From Pinus tabuliformis (lineage: Eukaryota; Streptophyta; Pinopsida; Pinales; Pinaceae), in assembly GCA_031772625.1 (NCBI GenBank), contig CM062808.1:140408605-140472604 (forward strand): a stretch of DNA of 64,000 nt, read 5' to 3'. The notes below the pieces were generated by a model. The model searched no databases and had not been told where the DNA came from. It saw nothing but the letters and a program-made list of their open reading frames with translations. The translations under genes were made by a program, and so were the position numbers. Each line of letters begins with the position of its first letter. The first letter of the stretch is position 1. This document shows positions 11,997-21,406 of this stretch, piece after piece.

Positions 11997-13702
11997 CTTT
12001 TCAACCTAAAGATCAATGCAGGAATAAAGGGTGATTGTTCCGTTTAAAATAAATTTTTAACGACGCTTAGACACAACTTGCTTTTTCACTTTTAAAGAGT
12101 CGAGAAAAAGCTAAAGATGACTCTAGTCTCCTTCGATGTTTTAACGAGCCCGAAGTGACAAATGCTCGGATGGACTTTTTCCGTTATAGAGTCTGAAAAA
12201 GGCCAAAAGGAACTGCTCTGGAGTTCTAGGCAGAGGGTGTGCCAAACTTTTCGCAAAACCGCAGAATACTTTTTAGGGTACGGGCGATCGATCTTCCTGA
12301 ATGTTGTGTTCAGTGCATTGCGATCAGTAGGGCGGCCGACACAGCTTCCTAAGGATAAAGGTTTTATGCCTATAGGGGTCTCCCAATATATACGTGACGG
12401 TACATGGGAGCACAATCCGTAATGGCGCTATCGTCCCTAAGGAGGAATCACCCACCATCAACGAGATCGAAAGTCACCAGGCTTTACGACACCGGAACAC
12501 GTCTCTAGCCTAGACCTCTATGTTGTGCGTTATGTTGCAAAGCGTTGTTAAGTTCATTCAATTTATTTTAAGTTGATCTTTTTAGAAGTTTGCCTTTCTG
12601 GATCACCACGAGATGTATGATACAATTCCTAAATGCAGTCTAAAGATGATAAGCAAGCTTTATATCTTTTCAACTATGAAAATCCTAGCTACAAAGGGAA
12701 AATAAAGACACCATCTTTTCTCAAAGAGCAATCAGCACACTCTAATGCACTTTTCCTAAATCAAGCATGCAAACTATCAAGGTGCAAATGCACAATGCAG
12801 GTGTTTGTTTTCCGCTTTCTTAGTATTGATGCCTACAAAGAAAGCTTTTTGTACAACTTTGAATTTGCTTTTAAATGACAAATACAAACAAGTTTACTTT
12901 TTTCGAAATCAGAAAGGGTAGAAGAGAATACAACACTTTACGACTTTCGAAATGAACACTTGTTTCGACACTTAAAAGAGACAAACTCAAACCAATAAGC
13001 AAAAGTAAATGTATAATCAACTGTAAATAGCGAATGAACTCTCTCCTAAGATCACAATCAATAGATCTGAATCAAGGGCTACAGGATGATTATTTCACTC
13101 ATGCAAAGGAAAACTGTGAATGACGCCACAAACACATAAAACCACTCACAGTCTTTTTGTACAAAAGGAGGCGAAATTTAAGCAGAGAAAAGGAGTTATC
13201 AGACTGGTACCTATGCTGGTTACAGGCTGCAAAAATCAGAGATCAAAACAAGGCAAAACAGAGCAGAGAACCCCAGCTGCACAAGGCCTAACTGGATCAG
13301 CGCAACCTCAACACAGGGGTTTTGACATTCAGCGCAGGTAGCCTTCACGAGACCTGCGTTGAAATGCAGAACCTCTTCACAAGGTCTGCGCTAAAAGAGA
13401 AACGAGAGTTTCTCACTGGGTTCTAGGTCACAGTTTGCTGATTAATCAACGGTTTCAGGCCAAATAAAAGCAACAAGCAAGGTACAATCAAAGGGATGCT
13501 TTGAGGGAGGGCTAAGATCTATCACAAAGGATCATCAAATCATTTGTGAGTCCATCATTCAGATCATAGACAAATCCAGTGATTGGATCAAAGCAGCAGC
13601 TGTCTACTTTGCATCTGAGAATAGCAGATGTAGTTCGATTGTTGTTGTTGAGTCTATGAAACAAACAATGATAGAGACACAAATAAAATGACTAAACAGA
13701 TC
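11997..13702 (-). other. E2 leader, non-coding
   Basis: About 1.7 kb lies between the primer-binding site and the ORF start. It contains no recognisable protein. The second hairpin cluster lies near 12057-12215, close to the ORF start. Confidence 0.65.
12057..12215. repeat. Dispersed hairpin modules, cluster 2
   Basis: Three modules resemble those at 9060-9875. AGAGTC/GACTCT (near 12099) and CGAGC/GCTCG (near 12141) pair well; AGAG/CTCT near 12186 is weaker. T-rich or TTAA starts precede them. Confidence 0.55.
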
Positions 13703-13720
13703 TCCCCAGTGGAGTCGCCA
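13703..13720 (-). other. E2 primer-binding site (tRNA-Arg type)
   Basis: On the element strand it reads TGGCGACTCCACTGGGGA, three bases inside the right LTR. This complements the 3' end of a plant tRNA-Arg, the primer reported for Ogre elements. The same 18 bases occur in E6. Confidence 0.85.
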
Positions 13721-13723
13721 ATT

Positions 13724-14783
13724 TGTTGTGGGGAAAAATGCCTATGCAGGACGATCCTATCCACCTAAGGTGTGACAGTGCCTTAGCAACAAACAGAGAT
13801 AGCTATTCTAGTATTCTTCCTTTATGAATTAAGAATGAAGAGAGATGGATGGACTAACCGGTGTCTTCCATTTGTCCCTCGATCCGGTTTCTCTTCTCTT
13901 TGAGAGTTCCCAGCTACTTGCCTTCTCGCTTGCCCAGCTTCAACAGGTCTCTGCAAGATCACAAGAGGAGAACACTACACAAAGACATAGATTCATATTC
14001 ATAACTAATTTAGGATTAGAAATAAACTAAACATACTAATGCAATCATACATCAAAGATACATCGGTATATAGGAGAAACCAAGATAGCTTTATTGATGA
14101 ATAACAAGGTTTAGGAAGAGATACAACCAAGAAGGCTCCAATCCAGAATCTCCTTCCCAGCAAATGGAATTCCTATCTTCACCTCCCTTCAAAGCATTAA
14201 GCACCCAATGATTCCAGTCTCAAACCAACAGCAATTCTTTGCAATAACAAAATTCCAGCCTCTAGATCTCATGGAGGAGAGATCCATATATAGATGTTTG
14301 GAGAGAGGATGAGTCAGCTTGAGATCTGACTAGTGTCCTCTCCCTCTGTCAGTTCTTGATTCCACTTGGAGGTTCTTGCTTCCACTTGCAGATTGAGAAC
14401 CTCTTACTCATCACCAGTCGAATTCACTGAGGCAAGTGTCATTGAGGAAGATTCTAGAAGCTTCCTGGGTCTTGACACCTTGTGGAATGAACTTGCCATT
14501 TGTCAACTCTCGCTCAGCGCACCCTGGTAGTGCTTCTACCTACGTTGTAGTGCAGGTAGCCAGTGTTGACTTTGCATTTCAGCGCAGACAGCTAGTGGAG
14601 CCACTGAATTGATCCTGAATTGACTTGTTTTTGAGCAATTTCTGGTGGAGAACTTCTGTGAATTGCTGTGGTTTGTTAGCCTTGTTCCTCTAGGGGTAGG
14701 AACAACATGTTTAGGGACTTTGGATCCCTTAGATTATAGACATTTCATGCTCAATGCTGTAAGGCACAAAAATGTCTATAACA
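13724..14783 (-). repeat. E2 right LTR (5' LTR in element sense)
   Basis: It is 1060 bp, the same length as the left copy, with about 20 mismatches by eye. It is followed by the target duplication TATGT at 14784-14788. Confidence 0.95.
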
Positions 14784-14810
14784 TATGTGCAATGCATGCT
14801 TTCTAAGTTT

Positions 14811-15020
14811 TTAGAACATGGGCGGTTCTACTGACCTTGTGCACCTAGTGATAAGTTCCTGTAGTCCTTTTACTGCCTTGCTGTCACATAGCAATTTCAT
14901 GCATGTCTCCAAAAAGGTAGTGAGCATTGAAGGATCCATCCCTAGTTCTAGTTGATCCTTATTACCTAAAGTTGAGGCCTCCGTGAAGCTCTTCATAGCT
15001 TCCATGAATGTCTCCTTCAT
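14811..15020 (-). pseudogene. E1 gag-region fragment
   Basis: A short helical stretch (about 69 residues, containing MDPSMLTTFLETCMKLLCDS) lies directly downstream, in element sense, of the E1 zinc knuckles. No domain is recognised. It is assigned to E1 by strand and position. Confidence 0.4.
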
Positions 15021-15147
15021 GTGTTCTAAATCAAATTCGGGTTCCTTTGTAGGAGCCTTCCGAACCCAAGCACTTTCTTCTAACTACTTCCCTTTATCAT
15101 CGCCAGTGGTCATTTTACATTTCTTCGCGCGGCTCAAACCTCATCAT

Positions 15148-15790
15148 CTACAAATTATGAGTTGGAGGGGGTTGAAGTACCCCTTTTTCACAAAGTCTTG
15201 CTATCAATGTAGGGCAATCTTTTGCCTCGTGATCAAACTGAGTACAATACAAACATGATGTCCTTGTCAGGTTTGTACAATCACAGGCATAGTGCCCTGG
15301 CCCTCCGCAATTGTAACAAATTAGTTGTCTGCGACCCCTTCCTGGTCCCATTCCACCTCGACCTCGATCACGCCCCTGAAATTAGCACACGCCATTCCTG
15401 CATTTGGGTCGAGGGCTCGCGTCTCTGTTTGCACCATACAAGAAGGAGTTAGATCCACCATTAGTTCGTAGCTTGTACAGGTGCATTCATCATGGCCTAC
15501 CTTCCTGCAAAAATTACAAAACAATTATTGGGACGTCTGCGTATACTTCTGCAATTGATGACAATTATCGGTAGTGTGTTTTCCTCCTATTTGACAGATC
15601 ATGCACCATAATGCAGGTGCCACGCTTGGTCCTTCCTATGCCTCAGGTCTTAACAGCAATGGCCCTCCTCCTGCCAAGTAATTCGTGAACACTGTAATGT
15701 GGTCCTTGTCATGCCCTTAGCCTTTGCATTTTATGCACCATACCTCCTTGCACGCCTTTGGCCGAGGTGTCCTGTCCTGTTTCAAACTTT
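15148..15790 (-). pseudogene. E1 gag nucleocapsid region with about five CCHC knuckles
   Basis: Minus-strand translation shows a string of zinc-knuckle-like motifs. A CIKCKG..GHDKD type is near 15720 and a CMICQIGGKHTTDNC type near 15600. FCNFCRKVGHDECTC is near 15500, CYNCGGPGHYACDC near 15320 and CLYCTQFDHEAKDC near 15260. One or two knuckles are usual in Gypsy gag. G/R-rich sequence (GPGRGRRQ) sits between the third and fourth, as in RNA-binding proteins. The region is decayed. Confidence 0.65.
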
Positions 15791-15917
15791 GCATCTCTAG
15801 ACATAGATTTTTTAGTTTTGCGTGGATTTATTGGACTCCCAGACAAGGGTCTTGTATAGGGGTCTCATGCAATCTCATTGTCATCTCCAAAGCTTCGGCC
15901 TAGGTGGAAAGCTTTTG

Positions 15918-16247
15918 CTATGACAACACCATCCTTAAGTGCGGCATTAGTGACGCTACAAACCATGCGCAGTGTTGTCCATTCGTCAAAGTCATATTGG
16001 CTTCACGAATCATACCCTTTAGTCTTTGGTCCAAATTATAGGGTGTCTCGCCTGGGAGCATCGCGATCTCCTTAAACCTGATAATTGATTGTGTCTTTGA
16101 ATTTGGCCTACTAGATTCCCTATTCAGTGCGGTTTGGATTTCTACGATTCTTGTGTTTGGATGATCATTAGAATGCTTGATGCACCATGTTAATTCATGA
16201 TCCTGCAGCGCGCTAACTAGCGTAGCCTTTTTGATATTGTTATCCAT
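15918..16247 (-). pseudogene. E1 gag capsid-like fragment
   Basis: About 109 residues resemble the retrotransposon gag capsid region. A stretch around IIRFKEIAMLPGETPYNLDQRLKGMIREANM has the spacing of the conserved F/Y..R...L...A segment that follows the capsid helices, and then comes a W-containing segment. It lies just N-terminal to the knuckle string and belongs to the broken element E1. Confidence 0.6.
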
Positions 16248-16253
16248 GACTCC

Positions 16254-16460
16254 TTATGCTTCCCATACTGCCATTACTATGAACCAGAACTGGTCCAGAT
16301 CTTCATTCCCTACTCCTCTGAACACCGTTAGTTTGATCGCACTCACCATACTGAACTGTGGTGGTGGCGGAGGTGGGGTGGGTGGAAATGGAGGTGAGAG
16401 GGGTGAGACAAGTGGCAGTGTAGGTGGAGGTGGTAAGCGCAGAATTTTTTGCCTTATCAA
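16254..16460 (-). pseudogene. E1 gag N-terminal proline-rich stretch
   Basis: A proline-rich run (LPPPPTLPLVSPLSPPFPPT) is followed by a segment ending FRGVGNEDLDQFWFIVMAVW, which looks like the start of a gag capsid domain. It continues the E1 gag region upstream on the minus strand. Confidence 0.5.
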
Positions 16461-16639
16461 ACTGACCGAGCTTCTCAGAAAAACTTTTGCGAGATCTTCC
16501 TCACTTTCCCGTGAGGGTGAAATTAAGGGACTAGTTTCTAATTCTTCACTACCTTTGCTTCTATAGATATTCCCACTTTATGTAGCCCAAAACATTAATT
16601 TATTCGCATAACCTGCTTTTCACACAATAGAATCTTAAT

Positions 16640-16814
16640 CTAAGTGTTCAAAGATTTAATATACTTACCTCGTCGTCCTTTGAGGAAGCGTCGCTCTGCC
16701 TTACTGTCGCTGACAGTCGTATCTACCGTGAACTCAGTGATAAATCCTCCTATAATTCGGCTGAGCCAATGGTCCACAGCTTGTGTGATCTTATCTCTTG
16801 ATGCTTCTACTCGA
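16640..16814 (-). pseudogene. E1 sequence up to the E3 insertion point
   Basis: The frame encodes a short stretch (ITQAVDHWLSRIIGGFITEF and a basic tail). It is not clearly gag but is on the E1 strand, and it ends exactly where the E3 LTR begins. I infer it is upstream E1 sequence whose remainder is beyond the window. Confidence 0.35.
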
Positions 16815-18870
16815 TGGTGAGCACCAATATTGCAGCAATAATGCTGCAAGTCCTGGCTTCCTACTTTACTTTTATCAACCCGGTAGTTCATAACAAACTT
16901 GGAAGCGACGGTGTTGTATGCACAATAGGCTATCACTTGGTCAGCTGGCGCAAGATCACTAGGAGCTCAAGCCAACTTCTATGAATTCCAGAAGAAGCTT
17001 TATATGTGATGAAAGAAAGGAAGGCTTATTCTACATAGGCTACTCTACTTACAGAAAGAGAAAGAAGACTGAAATGTAAAGTAAACCTAGGAAACCCTAA
17101 TTAACCAACTAACCCTACTTTTGCAGAAAGAGAGATAAAAACCCATAAAAGTAATGCCACTACCTACTTAGGAAGTAAACAACATCTATTCACATTATTT
17201 CTAGAAGGAAATGAGGAAAAAAACATCTTTTTGGATTTTTATGTATTTTTAGGTGAAATTGTCATGCATGTAATTTATTTGTTTGTGAATGTGGTAGCGA
17301 TTAGGTGGTGATGGAGGGTGACTTTGGGATTTTTAGAGGTGTAGGAAGGTGTGGATGGGTCCTAGGAGGCCTCTGGTGTCCTTCTGGAGGCTTTCCCTGC
17401 AATTGATCTTCAAAAGGTCACCTACAGGAGGCTGTAGGGGATCTATAGGAGGTCTACAGGACAATGCCGAGAGTAGTTTTGGAGGTTTTGAAGGTGGGAA
17501 AATAGTTGGAAAGGGTAGCTGAAGGCTAGAAGGATTTGTGAAGGTGTCTAGGGTTCATCAAGAAGGTTTAGGAAAGGTTGGACTTGTTCAAGGAAAGAGA
17601 GGAAAGTTCATGAGAAATGTGCAGAAAATTAGGGCAGATTTATGGGGGACTGTGGATGACCTGTGGAACCCGGAGCAAAGAGGAATGGTGATGACAGGTT
17701 TACTGTGAAGAGAACATTGCTACAAGAGAGATGTAACTCACCATGAGATGAAGCAAACAAAGAAACTAGCTACAAAAAACATAGAATTGTGCATCAAGCT
17801 AACTTGAATTATAATATAGGAAAATAAATGCTGAATCAACGTTATATGGAAAGAAAGCATGGATGGAGATGTATTGCAAACATAGAAATGAGCATGGAGA
17901 AATGGATCTAAAGCAAAGCATTAACCTTTTAATCAAACTGCAACAATAGAAATTCTATCGAAAAGACAAATCTGTGTTCTTTTGTGGTAGCAAGAGGGTC
18001 TTGGCCTCAGTTCATGGTCCCAAGGGGAGGAAAGGAGGCCAAGGCTTTGTTTATGGCCTCTCCTATCACTATTAAACCTGCTACAACAACTAAAATAGAA
18101 ACAACCCTCTAAATTACCAAAAGAAACATATTCTTCAACAAGAAAGAAATCTATCTAACAGCGACTAATTCTCAAACTCAAAAAACATATAAATACAAAA
18201 CAAGAGGTGCTAGGTTGCTTGGATTAGGCCCTTAACCCAAGAGCTTTAGCCCTCTGAGGTAACTCAGTACTAGCTCAGGAAAGATCTCATCTTCATTATT
18301 AAAATAATAAGAACATTACATGAAATTGTCCACTAAAGTAAGCTCGAAATGAGCAAAGCAATGCTACAACAAAAGTGTGAAAATTTCACTAACATCCAAC
18401 AACCTAATGAGGCCCTAGGCCCCTCTACTTATACAACTATAGCTCCCAATAGCTCCCTTAAAATCAAGGAGGCTTGGCTCCCAAAACTTGAGATAGACAG
18501 CAGTTATTCTGCACTTGCTCGGCTGCCTCTTTGGTGCATTGACATGGCTGTTTGTGCTCCGAGCTTTCTGAGGGAGAATTCGAAATAGGGAGTCATATTT
18601 GAGGGGGACACCCTTATATAAACCCTCTTCCTTGTCTTCTTTGAATATTTTCTGCCAAATGGTCATTAAATCCTTGACTTTGTCTCCAAAATTGACCAAA
18701 AATCTGCATTAAGTACACATTAGACTTTAAGACATAATGACCAACCCAACTCACTCTATTAGCATAAATATAATAAAAAACATGCAATAAACTAATGAGA
18801 ATGGTGGATTAAGCTAATAAAGGAGGCAAAATGAACCCATATAATTACCCATTTATGGGTCTCATCATCA
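16815..18870 (-). repeat. E3 left LTR (3' LTR in element sense)
   Basis: It runs from TGGTGAGCACCA to CTCATCATCA. The first part matches 28909-30190. A purine tract on the element strand (CAGTAGGGGG, 18871-18880) abuts its inner end. The preceding bases CTCGA (16810-16814) are the candidate target duplication, not testable here. CTACAGGAG occurs at 17422-17430. Confidence 0.88.
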
Positions 18871-19148
18871 CCCCCTACTGAATGTGTTGCTCATCCTCTG
18901 AGCAACTAGCCTATCTCCTCATCTATGGTCTCCCTAACATCCCATGCTTTTGATGTGATATCCTCTTCTTTATCTTTGATTCGTGCCTTTATGTCCACCT
19001 CTTCCCACTGATGTTGTTCTTCTTCCTCTTTTCTGCCCTCTAGCAATCCTAGCAGCAGTGGGGGACTTAGTTTGAGGCCAATCCAATTGACCTTCAAACT
19101 ATACATAGATTGCTTGTACATTGGCACCCTCCTTAATGCTTCTTCCAT
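18871..19148 (-). pseudogene. E3 polypurine tract and end of the accessory region
   Basis: The purine tract lies at 18871-18880. Just upstream in element sense, a short charged frame of about 80 residues (E/K-rich, containing RKEEEEQHQWEEVDI) appears to be the C-terminal end of the accessory block. No known domain is recognised. Confidence 0.4.
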
Positions 19149-19321
19149 CGTTGTTGGGGAGTGATACTCCCTTATCTACAAGCTGTGTGACAGTGTATTC
19201 TACCTCCTCATGCAAGCATGAATATAGTCATCTCCAAGTAATCTTTCAATGTCCTCAAAATGTGCAATGGCCTGAGCCTAATCATTGATATACTTAGGAG
19301 CACTTTGAGGATCATTTGCAA

Positions 19322-19849
19322 TTAGCTGATGTGTGCTGATGAGAGCCATGGGGTCTGATGGTCAGCTCTAATCATTAGGGGTTCATTTTTTTCTTTTGCC
19401 ATCAACTTCTTGATTTCTGTTGCCCTTTTCTCCTCACGATTCATCCATGATGCCATGGCCATCAGCTCCAAGTCCCCTAGCCTAACATTAGGGTCCCCTA
19501 GGTTCATATCAGTGAGGGCCATGTTATGCAAATATAACTCTACTATCTTTGCCTTGTCTTCTGCTAAACTCTGGTCACATAGGTCCATGAACTGTCTATA
19601 TTCTTGAAAAGGCATGGTGCCTCTTTGTACCAAGGTCTTGATCTGAAACTGTAGCCACTAGTCTTTGAGGTATACTCCATATGATTTTGCTGGTGTCCTG
19701 CACTGTAGTGCCTCCATAGCCCAGCTGGCCATGCATGCCAATTGTGTTTCCCTTTCTTGCAGTTGTCTTCTTAGCAACTCATTTTCTATTTCCAAGTGAG
19801 ATCTTTTCATTGCCTCTTTATGTCTTACATCACTTAATTCCCTACCCAT
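19322..19849 (-). pseudogene. E3 accessory block, helical C-terminal part
   Basis: Two short frames rich in E, K, L, M and R are predicted helical. The first (19658-19849) has a leucine/arginine heptad-like stretch around IENELLRRQLQERETQL, a likely coiled coil. The second (19322-19633) contains MDLCDQSL, then RLGDLELMAMASWMNREEKR. That pattern (MDL, LG, then M and NR) recalls the C-terminal part of the LTR proteins of E4 and E6, which share MDL, LG and RM..LN. The homology is tentative. The position is between integrase and the 3' LTR, where Athila elements carry their env-like ORF. Confidence 0.5.
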
Positions 19850-20099
19850 CTCTCTAAGCTAGTTCTCCATGTGGCCAATATCCTCTACCCCCTTGGATTT
19901 GGCAATTTGCATCCATCTATGGCTCCTTATTCTTTCTTTCTCCAGTTCAAAGAAAAGTGGGACTGCAAATTTCTGTGGAATGATTTTTTCCCCCTCAAGA
20001 AGATTGTAATAAGAGCCCAAACTAGGCTAGGGGTCAGGTTCTTAGGTCTCTGTTATTTCCTCCTTCCCCTTTGGCTATTCTTCTACCCTTTTCCCAAGT

Positions 20100-20700
20100 T
20101 TTTCGATCTCCTGTAGCTTAGTTAGGGTCTCCTGTAGAATAGTCTGTGCTTCCTGTAGAGCAGTTTTTGAGTCCCATAGTTGCACTCTTTCTTTCTAGGT
20201 GGAAGATCTCGGACTTCCTCTTTCATATGTGACGGGGGTTTTAGAGGGAGATTCTTCACTTTTGACAGTGGATGAATCTTCAATTACAATAGGCATTGTT
20301 GAAGATGGCTGCGGTTTTCCTATTTTTATCCTTGTTCTTTTTTGAGCCCTGAAGTACATTGATGTTTGCCTCTTCCTCTTTTGTTTGGGTTTAACTGGGG
20401 TGCTGAGGGTAGCAAAAGCAGCTGATGCCTCCCTTTCTAAGGTCTCATTAGATACTTTTGTCTTCTCTGCCCCTTTTTCCTCTCCTTTTGTCTTCTCTGT
20501 CTCTGCTGGTTTTTTTTCCTCTAGTTCTGTTCTGGTTTCTTCCTCCTCTAGTTTAGTTTCCTCCTTCTCTATTTTAGTGCCTTCCTCTATTTATTCCTCA
20601 ATTTCCTCCCCTTCTTCCCCTTGCTCTTCCCCCTCACTTTCAGAAGGACTGTGGTCATATGTGAGGGCCTTTATATCATCCTCTCTTGTCATATTTATGA
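20100..20700 (-). pseudogene. E3 accessory block, acidic low-complexity linker
   Basis: Minus-strand translation is dominated by glutamate with T, K and S (EEGEE- and EETK-like runs), reflecting the CTTCCTC-rich plus strand at about 20500-20640. It links the globular and helical parts of the accessory block, as the Q/E/S/T-rich linker does in the E4 and E6 LTR proteins. CTCCTGTAG occurs at 20108-20116 and 20129-20137. Confidence 0.45.
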
Positions 20701-20707
20701 AGATTTC

Positions 20708-21406
20708 TCATGCTATGGATATTGTGAAGGTGTGAAGGGCTTCTTCCACTAATAGTTTAATTAACCCATGGTGAGCCAACTGATCTGGACCTCCTGCCTT
20801 TAACTTAATGCTGGAGTCTATAAGGGACTGCAGGAGAAAATAGGGGATGTTGAGTTTTTGGGGTGTGGGAGTGTCCATGCCATATCTCAGCTCATGGAGA
20901 AGTCTAAAATGATAGCCATAAACTATGCTATACCTCCCTTCACAGGAAATATACTTGATGATTTGGTAACTGACCTCATCCCAAGGGTAAGGTATGCTTG
21001 TTCTTCTAATGCCATTTTTGTCTTCTACAAGATGTTCATTTGGTTGGAAGAAGGTTTTCTTAGCAACTTGTCCCATTGACTTTTCATCTTTGCTCCAAGG
21101 TAATCCAAGGGGAAGACTGGTAACCCTATTGATAAATTCTGGGGTGATTTCCATGGTGAGACCTCTAAAAGTAACGGTGGCATGGGTCTTTGAGCAAGGT
21201 ACTAAAGCAAGGGAAAACTCTTGAGCCACTTCTTCATCAAACCCTCGAAATTTTTTGAAAAATGGCATCCAATTTGCTCTAGTGAAAATGGCTACCACCT
21301 CGAGATGTTCATGGAGCCTGACTAAATTTGTGGGTTCCTTCTTTATGAATCCCCATATCATTTTTCTTATATTCTTTTGGAACACCCTAGGTAGAGATGG
21401 AGACAA
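20708..21406 (-). CDS. E3 accessory protein, globular part (plant transposon protein-like)
   Basis: A 232-residue open frame lies downstream of integrase on the element strand. It contains RANWMPFFKKFRGFDEEVAQEF near residue 60, then TVTFRGLTMEITPEFINRV and SLPLG around 95-120. It ends with helical segments (YSIVYGYHFRLLHELRYG). This pattern (W..F..F.G...E.V.EF, V.FRG, ITPEFIN...LP) resembles the 'putative plant transposon protein' family (PF20167 as I recall it; a profile search would settle this). No signal peptide or clear membrane span is seen, so it does not look like a classical envelope although it sits in the env position. Its function is unknown. Confidence 0.6.
   Translation of the reverse strand: MSPSLPRVFQKNIRKMIWGFIKKEPTNLVRLHEHLEVVAIFTRANWMPFFKKFRGFDEEVAQEFSLALVPCSKTHATVTFRGLTMEITPEFINRVTSLPLGLPWSKDEKSMGQVAKKTFFQPNEHLVEDKNGIRRTSIPYPWDEVSYQIIKYISCEGRYSIVYGYHFRLLHELRYGMDTPTPQKLNIPYFLLQSLIDSSIKLKAGGPDQLAHHGLIKLLVEEALHTFTISIA

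Larger units (their letters stand above)
6847..14783 (-). mobile_element. E2: non-autonomous Tat/Ogre-type LTR retrotransposon
   Basis: It is a 7.9-kb element with two 1060-bp LTRs (6847-7906 and 13724-14783), 5-bp target duplications TATGT, a tRNA-Arg-type primer-binding site next to the right LTR and a purine tract next to the left one. All of these agree with minus-strand polarity. The interior holds a single long ORF with zinc knuckles and a protease-like domain. No reverse transcriptase or integrase is seen, so it would depend on another element. LTRs differ at about 20 of 1060 sites by eye (about 2%), so insertion was relatively recent. Structurally it looks whole. Confidence 0.93.
6161..16814 (-). 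mobile_element. E1: decayed Ty3/Gypsy element, interrupted by E2 and cut by E3
   Basis: Read on the minus strand, gag-like sequence lies at about 14811-16814 and a protease-like remnant at about 6300-6841. Between them sits the complete element E2 (6847-14783) with its TATGT target duplication, so the two parts once adjoined. At 16815 E1 stops at the E3 LTR, and its 5' portion is probably beyond the right edge of the window. It is the oldest layer of the nest and is badly broken, with many breaks. LTRs and primer-binding site were not found. It is called Gypsy from the gag and zinc-knuckle style. Confidence 0.7.

Noticed and set aside
20385-20735. Plus-strand serine-rich frame of 116 residues
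   Set aside because: It is antisense to the glutamate-rich linker of the E3 accessory block.
20708-21406. E3 accessory ORF as a true envelope protein
   Set aside because: It sits in the env position of Athila-like elements but shows no signal peptide, membrane span or cleavage-site pattern; the sequence looks like a plant transposon-associated globular domain instead.
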